The notes below the pieces were generated by a model, which was not told the origin of the DNA, ran no database searches, and was given only the letters and a program-made list of their open reading frames with translations. Positions 8,279-16,740 of a stretch of 42,078 bases of DNA are shown one piece after another (positions within the stretch are counted from its first letter, which is position 1; the number at the start of each line of letters is the position of its first letter). The stretch spans positions 1 through 42,078 of the forward strand of contig MUMD01000441.1 in the NCBI GenBank assembly GCA_002155895.1. The letters run 5' to 3'. A program made the position numbers and the translations under genes. The DNA comes from Streptomyces rochei (GTDB lineage: Bacteria > Actinomycetota > Actinomycetes > Streptomycetales > Streptomycetaceae).

Positions 8279-9711
8279 CAGCCCTGCGGCAGGGGGGCGC
8301 CCTCGGCGTAACCCGCGGCGCTGTGGTGCACGCCCACGACGGCGCGTTCGCGGAGTTCCGGCAGCGATGTGGCCCCGGTGTAGGTGCAACCGCTGCGCAA
8401 CCCTGCCGCGATGTGGTCGATGACATCCTCGAGGCCCAGCCGCTCCGGGTCCAACCTGAGACGGCTGTTGCTGATGCCCTCCTCGAAGTACGAGGCCAAT
8501 GCCTGTTCGACCGGGTCGAGTCCGGAGGACCTTGCGCCGACCGCGCGCCGGGAGGCAATCCCGAAGCACTCCTTGTAACGCTGCCCGTCCTCACCGGTCA
8601 TCAGCGGGGGTGGACTCTCCAAGGTCCGGGAGAACCACGATCCGACCATCACCGAGGACGCCCCGGCGGCCAGAGCGAGCACGACGTCACGTGGATGGCG
8701 GACTCCACCGTCCGACCATATGCTGCGCCCGAGGCCGCGGGCCGCCTCGGCGCACTCAACGATCGCGCTGAACTGGGGCCTGCCGACGGCCGTCATCATC
8801 CGCGTGGTGCACATGGCCCCACCGCCCAGACCAACCTTGACGACATCGGTGCCGGCGCCGATGAGGGCCTCAGTGGCCTCGCCGGTCACCGCCACCCCGG
8901 CCACCAGCGTGCGGTCCCCCAGGGCCTCCCGCAAGGCCGCGACAGTCCGACGAGCCGGTTCCTGCGCGGCGTGCGGGGTGTGCAGGACAACGACGTCGGC
9001 ACCGTGCTCGATCAGCGCCTTGGCCCTGGAGACGGCCCCCTGCGTCATGCCGACGGCGACCGCGGTCAGCAGTCGGCCTCGGGCGTCGAGAGCCGGCGGA
9101 AAGAGCATCGAGCGAATGGCACCCCGGGGGGTGGCGACGGTGCCGGCTCTCCCAGCGGTCCGCACCAGCGCCATCGCGGCCCCATGAGAGGTCATCCGTA
9201 AGAACGCCTCTCGAGGATCGGTGTCCTCGCTCAGCGTCATCGGCTCCTCGGCCAGGTCCCCCACCCTGGTGTGCCCCTCGGCGCCGAGCAGCCGCAGCTC
9301 GGACACGGCGCCCACAGCGTCTCCTTGACCGTCCGTCACCACGAGCTGACCGTGTCCGAATCGGCCTGCCAAGTGCCGTGACGCGGTGACAGAGGCGTCC
9401 GCGGAGACGGTCGGGGCCGTCTCCCACACTGGGTGGGCAGATTTCACCGATCGGATGGCCTCCCCCACGTACTGTTCGTCCAGGTCGTGCGAGAAGACAC
9501 CCAGTCCACCCCTTCGCGCCATGGTTTCGGCCACTCTCCGACCGGTGACCGCGAGCATGTCCGCCGAGACCAGTGGCAGCCGCGTGTCCGGCGGGTCGTC
9601 GGGCGTCAGGTCGACGTGGTGCCGGGAGCCCCCCTGGTAGTCCTGGGGGAGCAGGAACACGTCGGCGAAAGTGAACTCCCCGCGAGTGGGGACTTGGACC
9701 GCGTACCGCAT
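8275..9711 (-). CDS. guaB1: GuaB1-family GMP reductase / IMP dehydrogenase-related protein
   Basis: 478 residues with the IMPDH/GMPR TIM-barrel. Visible: N-terminal [13 protein letters not shown], an inserted pair of CBS-like segments (about 95-200), and the catalytic-loop Cys301 in [13 protein letters not shown], followed by [19 protein letters not shown] and the C-terminal [15 protein letters not shown]. In mycobacteria the GuaB1 class has been assigned GMP reductase activity (GMP to IMP, NADPH), and true IMPDH (GuaB2) is a separate gene; I transfer this by family only. ATG 9711 is preceded by AAGGAGAA, a good ribosome site. The gene diverges from the P450 cluster across 650 bp. An ISAs1 remnant touches its stop codon, but the C-terminus looks complete. 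Confidence 0.9.
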   Translation of the reverse strand: MRYAVQVPTRGEFTFADVFLLPQDYQGGSRHHVDLTPDDPPDTRLPLVSADMLAVTGRRVAETMARRGGLGVFSHDLDEQYVGEAIRSVKSAHPVWETAPTVSADASVTASRHLAGRFGHGQLVVTDGQGDAVGAVSELRLLGAEGHTRVGDLAEEPMTLSEDTDPREAFLRMTSHGAAMALVRTAGRAGTVATPRGAIRSMLFPPALDARGRLLTAVAVGMTQGAVSRAKALIEHGADVVVLHTPHAAQEPARRTVAALREALGDRTLVAGVAVTGEATEALIGAGTDVVKVGLGGGAMCTTRMMTAVGRPQFSAIVECAEAARGLGRSIWSDGGVRHPRDVVLALAAGASSVMVGSWFSRTLESPPPLMTGEDGQRYKECFGIASRRAVGARSSGLDPVEQALASYFEEGISNSRLRLDPERLGLEDVIDHIAAGLRSGCTYTGATSLPELRERAVVGVHHSAAGYAEGAPLPQGW

Positions 9712-10360
9712 GACGTTCTCCTTCGTACCGGGCTCGGGTGGTCAGGTCGCAGGTGGGCCTGCTCAGGCTCGAGGCGGCGGGAACCGGCCTGGCTGCCCAG
9801 TGGGTCAAGGGCGTGCTCGACTTCGCTCCTTCGCTCGTGTTCCGTTCTTCGTGCGGCAGTACGGGGCGATGGAGTAGGGGGACTGACCCTTCCGGTTCGC
9901 CCGTCGGTGGGGGGTGAGCCGTTGTCAGGGAGGTCGGCAGGTCGGGGAGTGGGTGCACGCGCCGTCGAACAGGTCCGGTGCGGACTTCGTAAGACGCAAC
10001 GCCCCGCCGGCATGGCGACCGCACGAGGTTGTCCTGTCCCGCAGCTTCTTCCCCACACTCGATGCGCCATGCGCGCCGCCCGTGCCACGGCACAGGGACA
10101 CCGGCGCCGCCGGATGCCGTGGCAACTCGCCTGGCCTGGCCGCGAGTCGGCAGGAAGGTCTACTGCGGCAACGACGGCACCGGGAGATGGCCGACCAAGG
10201 CGATCCTGCCCAGCCCACGGTCGGCAGGTCCCTGGTCCTGCCGGTCGTGACGGGCCCGCCGGCGCAGCGCCGTGATATCTGCGTCGAGCGAGGGAGTTGC
10301 GCGTCGGCAGGATGTCTCAAACCCACCGTGGACGCAGAGTACTGGGGGGCATCACGATGA
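9712..10360. other. Intergenic region between guaB1-like gene and P450 cluster
   Basis: No reading frame here resembles a protein I recognise; the open frames have low-complexity Arg/Pro/Gly composition typical of shadows. It should contain two divergent promoters. It holds the four copies of a 9-mer and, at its right edge, a perfect dyad, both listed separately. Confidence 0.6.
9933..10311 (+). repeat. Four direct copies of GTCGGCAGG upstream of the P450 cluster
   Basis: Exact copies of GTCGGCAGG at 9933-9941, 10146-10154, 10220-10228 and 10303-10311, all in the same orientation, with spacings of 213, 74 and 83 bp. The last copy is about 50 bp before the P450 start. They could be regulator-binding half-sites; no regulator gene adjoins the cluster, so the binding protein is unknown. 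Confidence 0.5.
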
Positions 10361-10382
10361 GTGGGTAACCGTGTGATGCCCC
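10346..10382. promoter_or_regulatory. Perfect 10-bp dyad overlapping the P450 start
   Basis: Arms GGGGCATCAC (10346-10355) and GTGATGCCCC (10373-10382) are exact complements with 17 bp between them. The dyad covers the GTG 10361 and ATG 10376 start candidates of the P450 gene. A repressor operator or an RNA hairpin that hides the ribosome site are both possible; if it is an operator, ATG 10412 or 10436 may be the true start. Confidence 0.45.
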
Positions 10383-11653
10383 GGCCGGCACCGGCCGGAC
10401 CCCCGTATATGTCCTCATCCTCGACGGGACCGCCCATGCACCGTGAGGCCTTCATTGACTGGGCGGACCGTGACCCGCGCTGCCCGACCCACCACCTGCC
10501 TCACGATCTGGGAGCATCGGACGACCCCTACCCGGTCCTGGAACCCCTGCGATCAGCCGGACCGGTCGTCCGCGTCCGACTGTACGACCGGTTCGACGTG
10601 TGGTGGGTGACCACACACGCGGCCGCCTCCGCCGCCCTGGAGGCGACGGAACTGTGCAGTGACCAGCGACGCGTCCACCCTTCCTTGGCCCAGCACGTGT
10701 CACCGATGCGCCTGGGTCTGATCGACAAGGACGGTCCCGAGCACACCAGGCTGCGCACCGCCGCGCTGAGTGCGTCCTCGGGCGGCGCCCTGCCTGCCTT
10801 CCGTCAACACGCCGGGGCTCTGTGCGCGAAACTGGTCGGCGCTTTGCCCCCGCAGCGCACAGCCGATCTCGTTCCCACCTTGATCGGGCCACTGGTCGAT
10901 GAAACGATTGGGCGGTTCCTCGGCCTTCCGCAACAGGTCGACGCAGTGCTGCGCGCGCATGCCGACACCCTCGTCCGTCCGATGACCGACGAGGCCATCA
11001 GGACGGAGATCACCGAAGCTCGCCGGGCGCTCCGGCGGCATGTCCGCGCACTCCCGCAGCTACGGCCTCCGTGCGCCGGGGCCGCCGGCTCGCGTGGTGA
11101 GGCGCGGCCGGACGAATGGACCGACGTACTGCTGCAGATGTACGTGGCCGGCCGCCGAAGCACCGCCGACTTCCTCGCCACACTGGTGCTGGGGGTGCTC
11201 GCACAGGATCGCTGGGCCGAGGGATGCCGCACGCCGCTGGCCCGCCGACGGCTCTGCGACGAGTACCTGCGTTTCGACGGCCCGATCGTACGGGGGGTGT
11301 GGCGTTTCGCCCGGACGGACACCGTCCTGGCGAAGACCTCGATCAGAGCGGGCGACATCGTGATCGTCTCGCTCGCCCTGGCCAATCGCGATCCCACCGC
11401 CTTCTCCCGTCCCACCGGGCTCGACCCGGGGCGCACTCCCAACCGGCATCTCCAGTTCGGTCACGGCGCTCACCGCTGCACTGGCGTACCGCTCGTGTAC
11501 GGCCTGGCCGACGCCCTGCTCACCACCCTCAGCCGGCAGTACCCCGACGCGAGTACCACAGGCGATGATCCCGCCTGCCGATCCGGCCGCAACAGCATCT
11601 TCCGCGGCCCCGCCCGTGTCCTGGCCGCTCTCGGCCCCCGGCAACCGGTCTGA
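10361..11653 (+). CDS. Cytochrome P450
   Basis: Up to 430 residues, usual for a soluble bacterial P450. The I-helix motif appears as VAGRRSTADF (AGxxST), the K-helix ExxR as EYLR in RLCDEYLRFDG, and the heme-binding loop as FGHGAHRCTG with the ligand Cys373. The PERF-like region is poorly matched. Start is uncertain: GTG 10361 with a GGGGGG 12 bp upstream, GTG 10373, ATG 10376, ATG 10412 or ATG 10436 (before HREAFIDWADRDPRCP). It needs a ferredoxin and reductase from elsewhere, since none is encoded nearby. It is the first gene of a probable three-gene unit with the cucumopine-synthase-like and SDR genes. A tailoring hydroxylase or coupling enzyme is inferred. Confidence 0.92.
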   Translation: MGNRVMPRPAPAGPPYMSSSSTGPPMHREAFIDWADRDPRCPTHHLPHDLGASDDPYPVLEPLRSAGPVVRVRLYDRFDVWWVTTHAAASAALEATELCSDQRRVHPSLAQHVSPMRLGLIDKDGPEHTRLRTAALSASSGGALPAFRQHAGALCAKLVGALPPQRTADLVPTLIGPLVDETIGRFLGLPQQVDAVLRAHADTLVRPMTDEAIRTEITEARRALRRHVRALPQLRPPCAGAAGSRGEARPDEWTDVLLQMYVAGRRSTADFLATLVLGVLAQDRWAEGCRTPLARRRLCDEYLRFDGPIVRGVWRFARTDTVLAKTSIRAGDIVIVSLALANRDPTAFSRPTGLDPGRTPNRHLQFGHGAHRCTGVPLVYGLADALLTTLSRQYPDASTTGDDPACRSGRNSIFRGPARVLAALGPRQPV

Positions 11654-11727
11654 CGTGGCCGGTGCCCGTCGATGTTCTCGGGCCCGCCACCGGTTCGGTT
11701 CCGGCCCCCGGGACGCTGGAGGAAGTC

Positions 11728-12678
11728 ATGAAACGCGTAGTTATCGCATGGCCCGCCCTCGACGCGCAGGTCACCGCGGTCCTCACCGAAGAGCTCAACC
11801 CCGAACTGACTCGGGCCTGGTGGGACATGCTGCCCTATCGCAGCGTCCAGAGCCACGCGGTAGTGGCCGACGGCCACTTCTACCACCTCGCCCCCAGCGC
11901 GGAACCCGTTCACACCCCGCACCGGACCGCCGAGGACCGCAGCCTGGCGCCCGACGGCAGCGTGTACCTCTCTCGTCTTCAGCACCTCTTGATCAAGTAC
12001 GCCCCGCTTCTCGAACCCACCGTGTGCGCACGCGTCGCCCGCGTCCCCGAAGAGGACCTTCCGACGCTGCGCCGGGTGGCCGAGCAGTGCTGGGAGTCCG
12101 TGTACCGCACCAAGCGGATCCTCGAAGTGCGCGTCACACGTCACGGCGTCCATCCCGACCACTGGTGTCTGCCCATCCAGCCCAGAGTCGTCGACCCCGA
12201 CGCCCAGGCCCTGCTCGACGACCTCCACGCGCACACCGAGCGCATCTGGCTCAGCCCGCCCGCCGACCTGCTGGCCCTGAACCGGGGCGAGATCCCGCTG
12301 GGCAGCCGCGGCCAGTACTTCTCCACGCTGGTCTACGTCAACGGAGAGCTGCGTCTGCTCGGTTCCACCACCCTCAACCCCCTTGTGGCCGCCACCTTCG
12401 ACCAGGACGTCCCCCTGGCCGCGTTGCGCACACTGCTGCCGCGCCTGACAGCCATGCAGGCCGAATTCCTCGGTCACTGCGGTTTCCATGATCTCCACTC
12501 GCTCATGCATCGCACCCACCGCGCACTGCCCGCCCTGCGGACCAGGGAAGAGTTCCGGTCCGTGACCACTGCCCTCGCTCTGTACGTGAACTGCCTGCGC
12601 CGGTGGGCTCTGCACTTTTTTCCCTGGCAGCACGGCGAGGACCACCTCTTCTCCGCCGCCGCGGCCCGGAACCGCTGA
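11728..12678 (+). CDS. Cucumopine-synthase-like protein (cyclophilin-like N-domain, helical C-domain)
   Basis: 316 residues. Residues 1-70 (KRVVIAWPALDAQVTAVLTEE, LNPELTRAWWDMLPYRSVQS) resemble the cyclophilin-like/DUF3830-type fold. Residues 75-300 are mainly helical and resemble the helical bundle of cucumopine synthase, with KYAPLLEPTVCARVARVPEEDL and FHDLHSLMHRTHRAL. Cucumopine synthase condenses histidine and 2-oxoglutarate in a Pictet-Spengler-type reaction; whether this protein does such a cyclisation is inference. ATG 11728 has a strong GGAGGA ribosome site seven bases upstream, which decides against the ATG 22 codons earlier. It lies 74 bp after the P450 and 4 bp before the SDR gene. 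The family call is from memory of fold features, so moderate. Confidence 0.6.
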   Translation: MKRVVIAWPALDAQVTAVLTEELNPELTRAWWDMLPYRSVQSHAVVADGHFYHLAPSAEPVHTPHRTAEDRSLAPDGSVYLSRLQHLLIKYAPLLEPTVCARVARVPEEDLPTLRRVAEQCWESVYRTKRILEVRVTRHGVHPDHWCLPIQPRVVDPDAQALLDDLHAHTERIWLSPPADLLALNRGEIPLGSRGQYFSTLVYVNGELRLLGSTTLNPLVAATFDQDVPLAALRTLLPRLTAMQAEFLGHCGFHDLHSLMHRTHRALPALRTREEFRSVTTALALYVNCLRRWALHFFPWQHGEDHLFSAAAARNR

Positions 12679-12682
12679 CGCC

Positions 12683-13402
12683 ATGGACCTCGGACTTGCC
12701 GGACGCTGCTACGTCGTCACCGGTGGCAGCTCCGGACTCGGCTTCGCCGCCGCGCAGGCCCTGACGCACGAGGGAGCGCGAGTCGTCGTCTGTTCACGCC
12801 ACCCCGACCGCGTCCACCGTGCCGTCGAACGGCTAGCTCCGCGCCACAGCTTCGGCGTCACCGCCGACCTCCTGGACCCGGACACACCGGATCTGCTCGT
12901 GCGCACCGCCCACAGAGCTTTCGGCAGACTCGACGGGGCTCTTCTGGGCACGGGCAACAGCATGCGCGGCACCGTCCTCGGCGCGACCGACGAGGACTGG
13001 CGCAGGCACTTCGAGCTCCTGTTCCTCGCCGTACTGCGATGTGCCAGAACGCTCGCGCCCGCGCTGCCTGGCGACGGAGCGCTCGCCCTCCTCCTCTCCA
13101 CCTCCGCCAGGGCCCCGCTGCCCGACTTCGCCCTCTCCACCGGGCTGCGCCCCGGCCTGGCCATGGCCGCCCGCAGCCTCGCTGCCGAACTCGGCCCTCG
13201 CGGCATCCGCGTCCTGTCCCTGCTCCCCGGCCGTTTCCCCACCGAGGCCGCGCCCCTGGGACCCGACGAGAGCCCTCGGCGCATTGCCCTGCGCCGGTAC
13301 GGAAGGCCCGAGGAGTTCGGCCGCCTCGCTGCGTTCTGTCTCTCCCCCGCCGCCGGTTACCTGACCGGAACAGAGCTTGTCCTGGACGGCGGAAAACTCT
13401 GA
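12683..13402 (+). CDS. Atypical short-chain dehydrogenase/reductase family protein
   Basis: 239 residues with a full Rossmann fold: TGGSSGLG nucleotide-binding motif (about 14-21), VVCSRHPDR after strand 2 (suggesting NADP preference), the central LLSTSARAP with the usual catalytic Ser, and the C-terminal YLTGTELVLDGG. The active-site YxxxK is absent: where typical members read YSASKAAL, this one reads LSTGLRPGL, so both Tyr and Lys are replaced. The classical reductase mechanism is therefore doubtful. An SDR subgroup with a similar LSNALR-like segment exists and may use another mechanism or be non-redox. The gene follows the cucumopine-synthase-like gene by 4 bp and ends the first sub-operon. 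Confidence 0.88.
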   Translation: MDLGLAGRCYVVTGGSSGLGFAAAQALTHEGARVVVCSRHPDRVHRAVERLAPRHSFGVTADLLDPDTPDLLVRTAHRAFGRLDGALLGTGNSMRGTVLGATDEDWRRHFELLFLAVLRCARTLAPALPGDGALALLLSTSARAPLPDFALSTGLRPGLAMAARSLAAELGPRGIRVLSLLPGRFPTEAAPLGPDESPRRIALRRYGRPEEFGRLAAFCLSPAAGYLTGTELVLDGGKL

Positions 13403-13822
13403 CGACGCCTCCGTGCCGTCCCCTTTGCCGGCCGGGCTCCTGCTCCACCGACCGCTCCTGCGCGCCCCGACGAGTTCCGCCACCGCCAACGGTGACGGGG
13501 CCGGTCGTCCCACATGGCGAGACTCTCCTCGTCCAGCCGTTCGGCCCTCCGTGACGCCTTCGGTCCCCGCGGCGTGACCAGCCGCCGTACAGCCGCCTCG
13601 CAGCAGTGCCGTGAGAGAAACGACGGAAATCTCAGCCACGCCACGCGCATACGGGTTTTTCTTCTTGCTGAGGGATGTGCCGCACGGGGCCCGCGTTCCA
13701 CAACATCCGTCCCACGTCGCACAAGTTGCCCTGCAGCACCCGGTACACCCGTCCGGAAAGGGACGTCCTTCGGTGGAGTCTCCGGGTACCCGACAGAAAC
13801 ACCCCAGTAGAAAGACAGCTCC
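13403..13822. other. Intergenic region between the two halves of the biosynthetic cluster
   Basis: 420 bp without a convincing gene. A short open frame from GTG 13611 includes an FFFLL stretch but looks like chance. The sequence before ATG 13823 (GTAGAAAGACAGCTCC) gives only a weak ribosome site. A promoter for the second five-gene unit is expected here; I could not define a confident -35/-10 pair or terminator. Confidence 0.5.
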
Positions 13823-15253
13823 ATGAACGATGATTCGGCCCGGCGAGATACCGGTCTCGGCGAAGTTGACGAACTCAAGGAATGGGTCAGGGATTTCCTG
13901 GCAGAACCTCACGACGACCTCGGCAGAGAAGGAAGTGTCTGCCCGTTCATAGAGCCCGCTCTCCGCGCGGAGACGTTGCTGGTGGAGACAGCCGAGTATG
14001 ACGCCGACAACGGCTGGCACGGTTTGGCGGACACCATGCGAACTCAGTTGGACTCCTACGCGAACCGGTCCTGGCCCGAGGGAAAGAAATCGATATCCTC
14101 ACTGGTCACCGTACTTCTCGGCATGCCCGACCACCATGGGCCCCTGCTCGACGAGGCGCAGCGGCGGGTGAAGGGCGAGGCCGTGCGGCGCGGCCTGATG
14201 ATCGGACAGTTCCACCCGCGGTGCCCGGAGCCCTCGGTGTGGAACTCCTCCTTCAAGGTGTCACGCGCGCCCCAGCCGGCGTTCGCCGTCCGCCGCATGG
14301 CCCTGCATGACATCCTGTTCCTGCACGACGATCCAGAACTCTTCGTCCACTACGAGAAACGATTCGGTGAGAGGTACCAGGCGGGTCGATCCGGCAGGCA
14401 TCTTCCGCAGCGCTTCGTCGATCTGCACGACTCCGCCACACAGTCCGGGTCAGAGGGTGCGCCGAAATCTGAGTACATCGACTACCAGAGCATCGACACC
14501 CTGCTTTCGCTCCAGCGACCGCACACCGACCAACCCGCCGAAATGACTTTCTACCTGATTGGACAGGCAAAGGAATTGCTGTTCAAGCTGGTGTACGAGG
14601 AGGTGTCCGCAGCACGCTTGGCTCTCATCGTCGACCAGGCTGACGAGGCCACTTGGAACCTCCGCCGAGCCACTGCGGCGCTCGGATCGCTCACCACCGC
14701 ATGGGATGTCCTCGCCGGGATTTCACCAGCCGAGTTCAACGCGTTTCGAGAGCACCTCGGAGCAGCCTCAGGCCTCGACTCCTACATGTACCGCATGCTG
14801 GAGTTCGCGCTCGGGCGGAAATCGGAAGCCATGGCACGCCGGCATGCGGACGTGGCCGGAGTGTCAGCATCCGTCCACCGAGCCCTGTTCCGCAGCAGCG
14901 TCTACGACGAGGCACTGGGACTGCTGGAACGGCGCGGCCTCCTCGACGGTGGATCTGGCGACGGGGCACCGGCCGCCGAGGCCTCACGTCGGGCGTGGGC
15001 CCGCGTGTACCACGAGCACGGTCCTTCGAGCGACCTGTTCCGACTGGGCGAAACGCTCATGGATGTCGCCCACGCGTTCAGCCGGTGGCGTGCACTGCAT
15101 CTGCTCCTGGTCGAACGCACGATCGGTAACAAGCCCGGCACCGGAGGTACCACCGGGATCGATTGGCTGCGGCAGGCTGCCGAGCACCGGTTCTTCCCTG
15201 AGCTGTGGGAGGCACGTTCCCTCCTGCCGTCCAGCACCGCCGCATGGTCATGA
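13823..15253 (+). CDS. Fusion of a CPF-motif (DUF6875-like) domain to a divergent tryptophan 2,3-dioxygenase-like heme domain
   Basis: 476 residues in two parts. Residues 12-190 carry WVRDFLAEPHDDLGR, GSVCPFIEPAL and GLMIGQFHPRCPEPSVWN, which I recall as the DUF6875 domain (label uncertain). Residues 218-470 are tryptophan-2,3-dioxygenase-like: IDTLLSLQRP, HLGAASGLDSYMYRMLEFAL, the axial heme ligand candidate His426 in RWRALHLLLVERTIGNKPGT, then GTGGTTG and RFFPELWEARS. The usual distal His in HHDEM is not present; the aligned segment reads QPAEM (237-241), and HQxxELW reads GQAKELLF. The heme-dependent aromatic oxygenase superfamily also includes enzymes on other aromatic substrates (MarE, PrnB, SfmD types), so the reaction is open. 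It heads a tightly packed five-gene unit. Confidence 0.85.
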   Translation: MNDDSARRDTGLGEVDELKEWVRDFLAEPHDDLGREGSVCPFIEPALRAETLLVETAEYDADNGWHGLADTMRTQLDSYANRSWPEGKKSISSLVTVLLGMPDHHGPLLDEAQRRVKGEAVRRGLMIGQFHPRCPEPSVWNSSFKVSRAPQPAFAVRRMALHDILFLHDDPELFVHYEKRFGERYQAGRSGRHLPQRFVDLHDSATQSGSEGAPKSEYIDYQSIDTLLSLQRPHTDQPAEMTFYLIGQAKELLFKLVYEEVSAARLALIVDQADEATWNLRRATAALGSLTTAWDVLAGISPAEFNAFREHLGAASGLDSYMYRMLEFALGRKSEAMARRHADVAGVSASVHRALFRSSVYDEALGLLERRGLLDGGSGDGAPAAEASRRAWARVYHEHGPSSDLFRLGETLMDVAHAFSRWRALHLLLVERTIGNKPGTGGTTGIDWLRQAAEHRFFPELWEARSLLPSSTAAWS

Positions 15254-15300
15254 ACAGGGGCATCAGGCGTACCGCCGAACACCTACAGGAAGGCGACGGC

Positions 15301-16740
15301 ATGACACCGGGCGACCATGTGGCTCAGCAGGTGACCGAACGCTACCGAGCACTGAGCCCCGCTTCGGCGCGAGCCTTCGAGGCAGCAGCTGCTTCCCTGC
15401 CGGGAGGCGACACACGGACCATGACGACGTACGCTCCCCATCCTCTGTACTTCAGCCGCGGTGAGGGAGCACGGGTCCGGGACCTCGATGGCCGCTGGTA
15501 TCACGACATGGTGGCCAACTACGGTGCTCTCGCGCACGGCCACAATCATCCAGCGCTGACCCGGGCCGTGCACGATCAGATCGAACACGGCACAGCTCTC
15601 GGAGGACCCAGCACCCTTCAGTACGAGCACGCCGACATGCTGCGTGCGCGCGTCCCCGAACTACAGCGCCTGCGGTACTGCAACTCGGGAACCGAGGCGA
15701 CCATGTGGGCCCTGCGCACGGCTCGCGCCTACACCGGCAGGGACGTCGTCGTGAAGATCGACGGCGGATACCACGGCACGCATGACTGGGGCCACGTCAG
15801 TGCCTTCATGTCCGGCGGGACGACGCACCGGCAGCAGCTGCCCGGCCTGCCCTCGGCGAATCTCGCGCCAGGAGTGCCCGACACCGTCCTACGGTCGGTA
15901 GTGACCGTTCCCTTCAACGACACGGAAGTCGTCGCCGATGTCATGTCCCGACTCGACGGCCAAGTGGCCGCGGTGATCGTGGAGCCGGTGCTCGGGGTGG
16001 GCGGCGGCATCCCCGCCCACCCCGGCTATCTTCAGGAGCTGCGCCGGTTGACCGCGCGGCACGGTGTGCTGCTGATCTTCGACGAATGTGCCACGTTCCG
16101 CCTCGGCCCTTGGCAGGTGAAGCACGCGGTGTCGCCGGACCTGAGCACGTTCAGCAAGATTGTGGGGGGCGGACTGCCGATCGGCGTGTTCGGAGGCCGG
16201 GCCGACATCATGTCCCTCTTCTCCCCTTCGCACCCCCAACCCGTCTACCACGCCAGCGCGTTCGGCGGCAACAGCCTCTCCCTGGCCGCCGGGATCGCCG
16301 CCTTGCGGGCCTTCGGCACCCCCGAGATCGCCCACCTCGACCGTCTCGGCACACGACTCCGCCGCGGCCTCGACACAGCCGCCCGTCACGCCGGGGTCTT
16401 GGGACGGAGCGTCGGCGAGGGAGGCATGAGCTACTTCCACTTCGGTGCCAGGCCGCCTCAGAACGCCGCCGATACAGCGGCCGCCCGCCAGGGCAGGGGC
16501 CGGCTGCGAGCACTCGTACATCTGCACCTTCTCAACGAGGGCTTCCTCACGGCCCGACACGGACTGATGTGCCAGCACATCGTGACGACACCCTCGGTCG
16601 TGGACGCGTTCGTCGAGGCGTTCGCCTCGACGCTGCGACTCCTGCGTCCCTACCTGGCCGAGAACCACCCCGAACTTCTCACCGGTGCCCCGACGGTTCC
16701 GGCCGCGTCGGCAACCACACCGACCGTCGAGGACACCTGA
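15301..16740 (+). CDS. Class III PLP-dependent aminotransferase (glutamate-1-semialdehyde aminotransferase-like)
   Basis: 479 residues. Typical GSA-aminotransferase features: SLPGGDTRT near residue 33, the substrate/PLP segment CNSGTEATMWALRTAR (128-142), GGYHGTHDW, the PLP-contacting Asp261 in LLIFDECATFRLG, and the Schiff-base Lys286 in STFSKIVGGGLPIGVFGG. This family moves amino groups or acts as aminomutases; the context suggests natural-product metabolism and not tetrapyrrole synthesis. ATG 15301 has a good AGGAAGG site. ATG 15250 also fits because it overlaps the previous stop as ATGA and would add 17 residues. The downstream amidase ATG overlaps this stop codon by one base. Confidence 0.92.
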   Translation: MTPGDHVAQQVTERYRALSPASARAFEAAAASLPGGDTRTMTTYAPHPLYFSRGEGARVRDLDGRWYHDMVANYGALAHGHNHPALTRAVHDQIEHGTALGGPSTLQYEHADMLRARVPELQRLRYCNSGTEATMWALRTARAYTGRDVVVKIDGGYHGTHDWGHVSAFMSGGTTHRQQLPGLPSANLAPGVPDTVLRSVVTVPFNDTEVVADVMSRLDGQVAAVIVEPVLGVGGGIPAHPGYLQELRRLTARHGVLLIFDECATFRLGPWQVKHAVSPDLSTFSKIVGGGLPIGVFGGRADIMSLFSPSHPQPVYHASAFGGNSLSLAAGIAALRAFGTPEIAHLDRLGTRLRRGLDTAARHAGVLGRSVGEGGMSYFHFGARPPQNAADTAAARQGRGRLRALVHLHLLNEGFLTARHGLMCQHIVTTPSVVDAFVEAFASTLRLLRPYLAENHPELLTGAPTVPAASATTPTVEDT

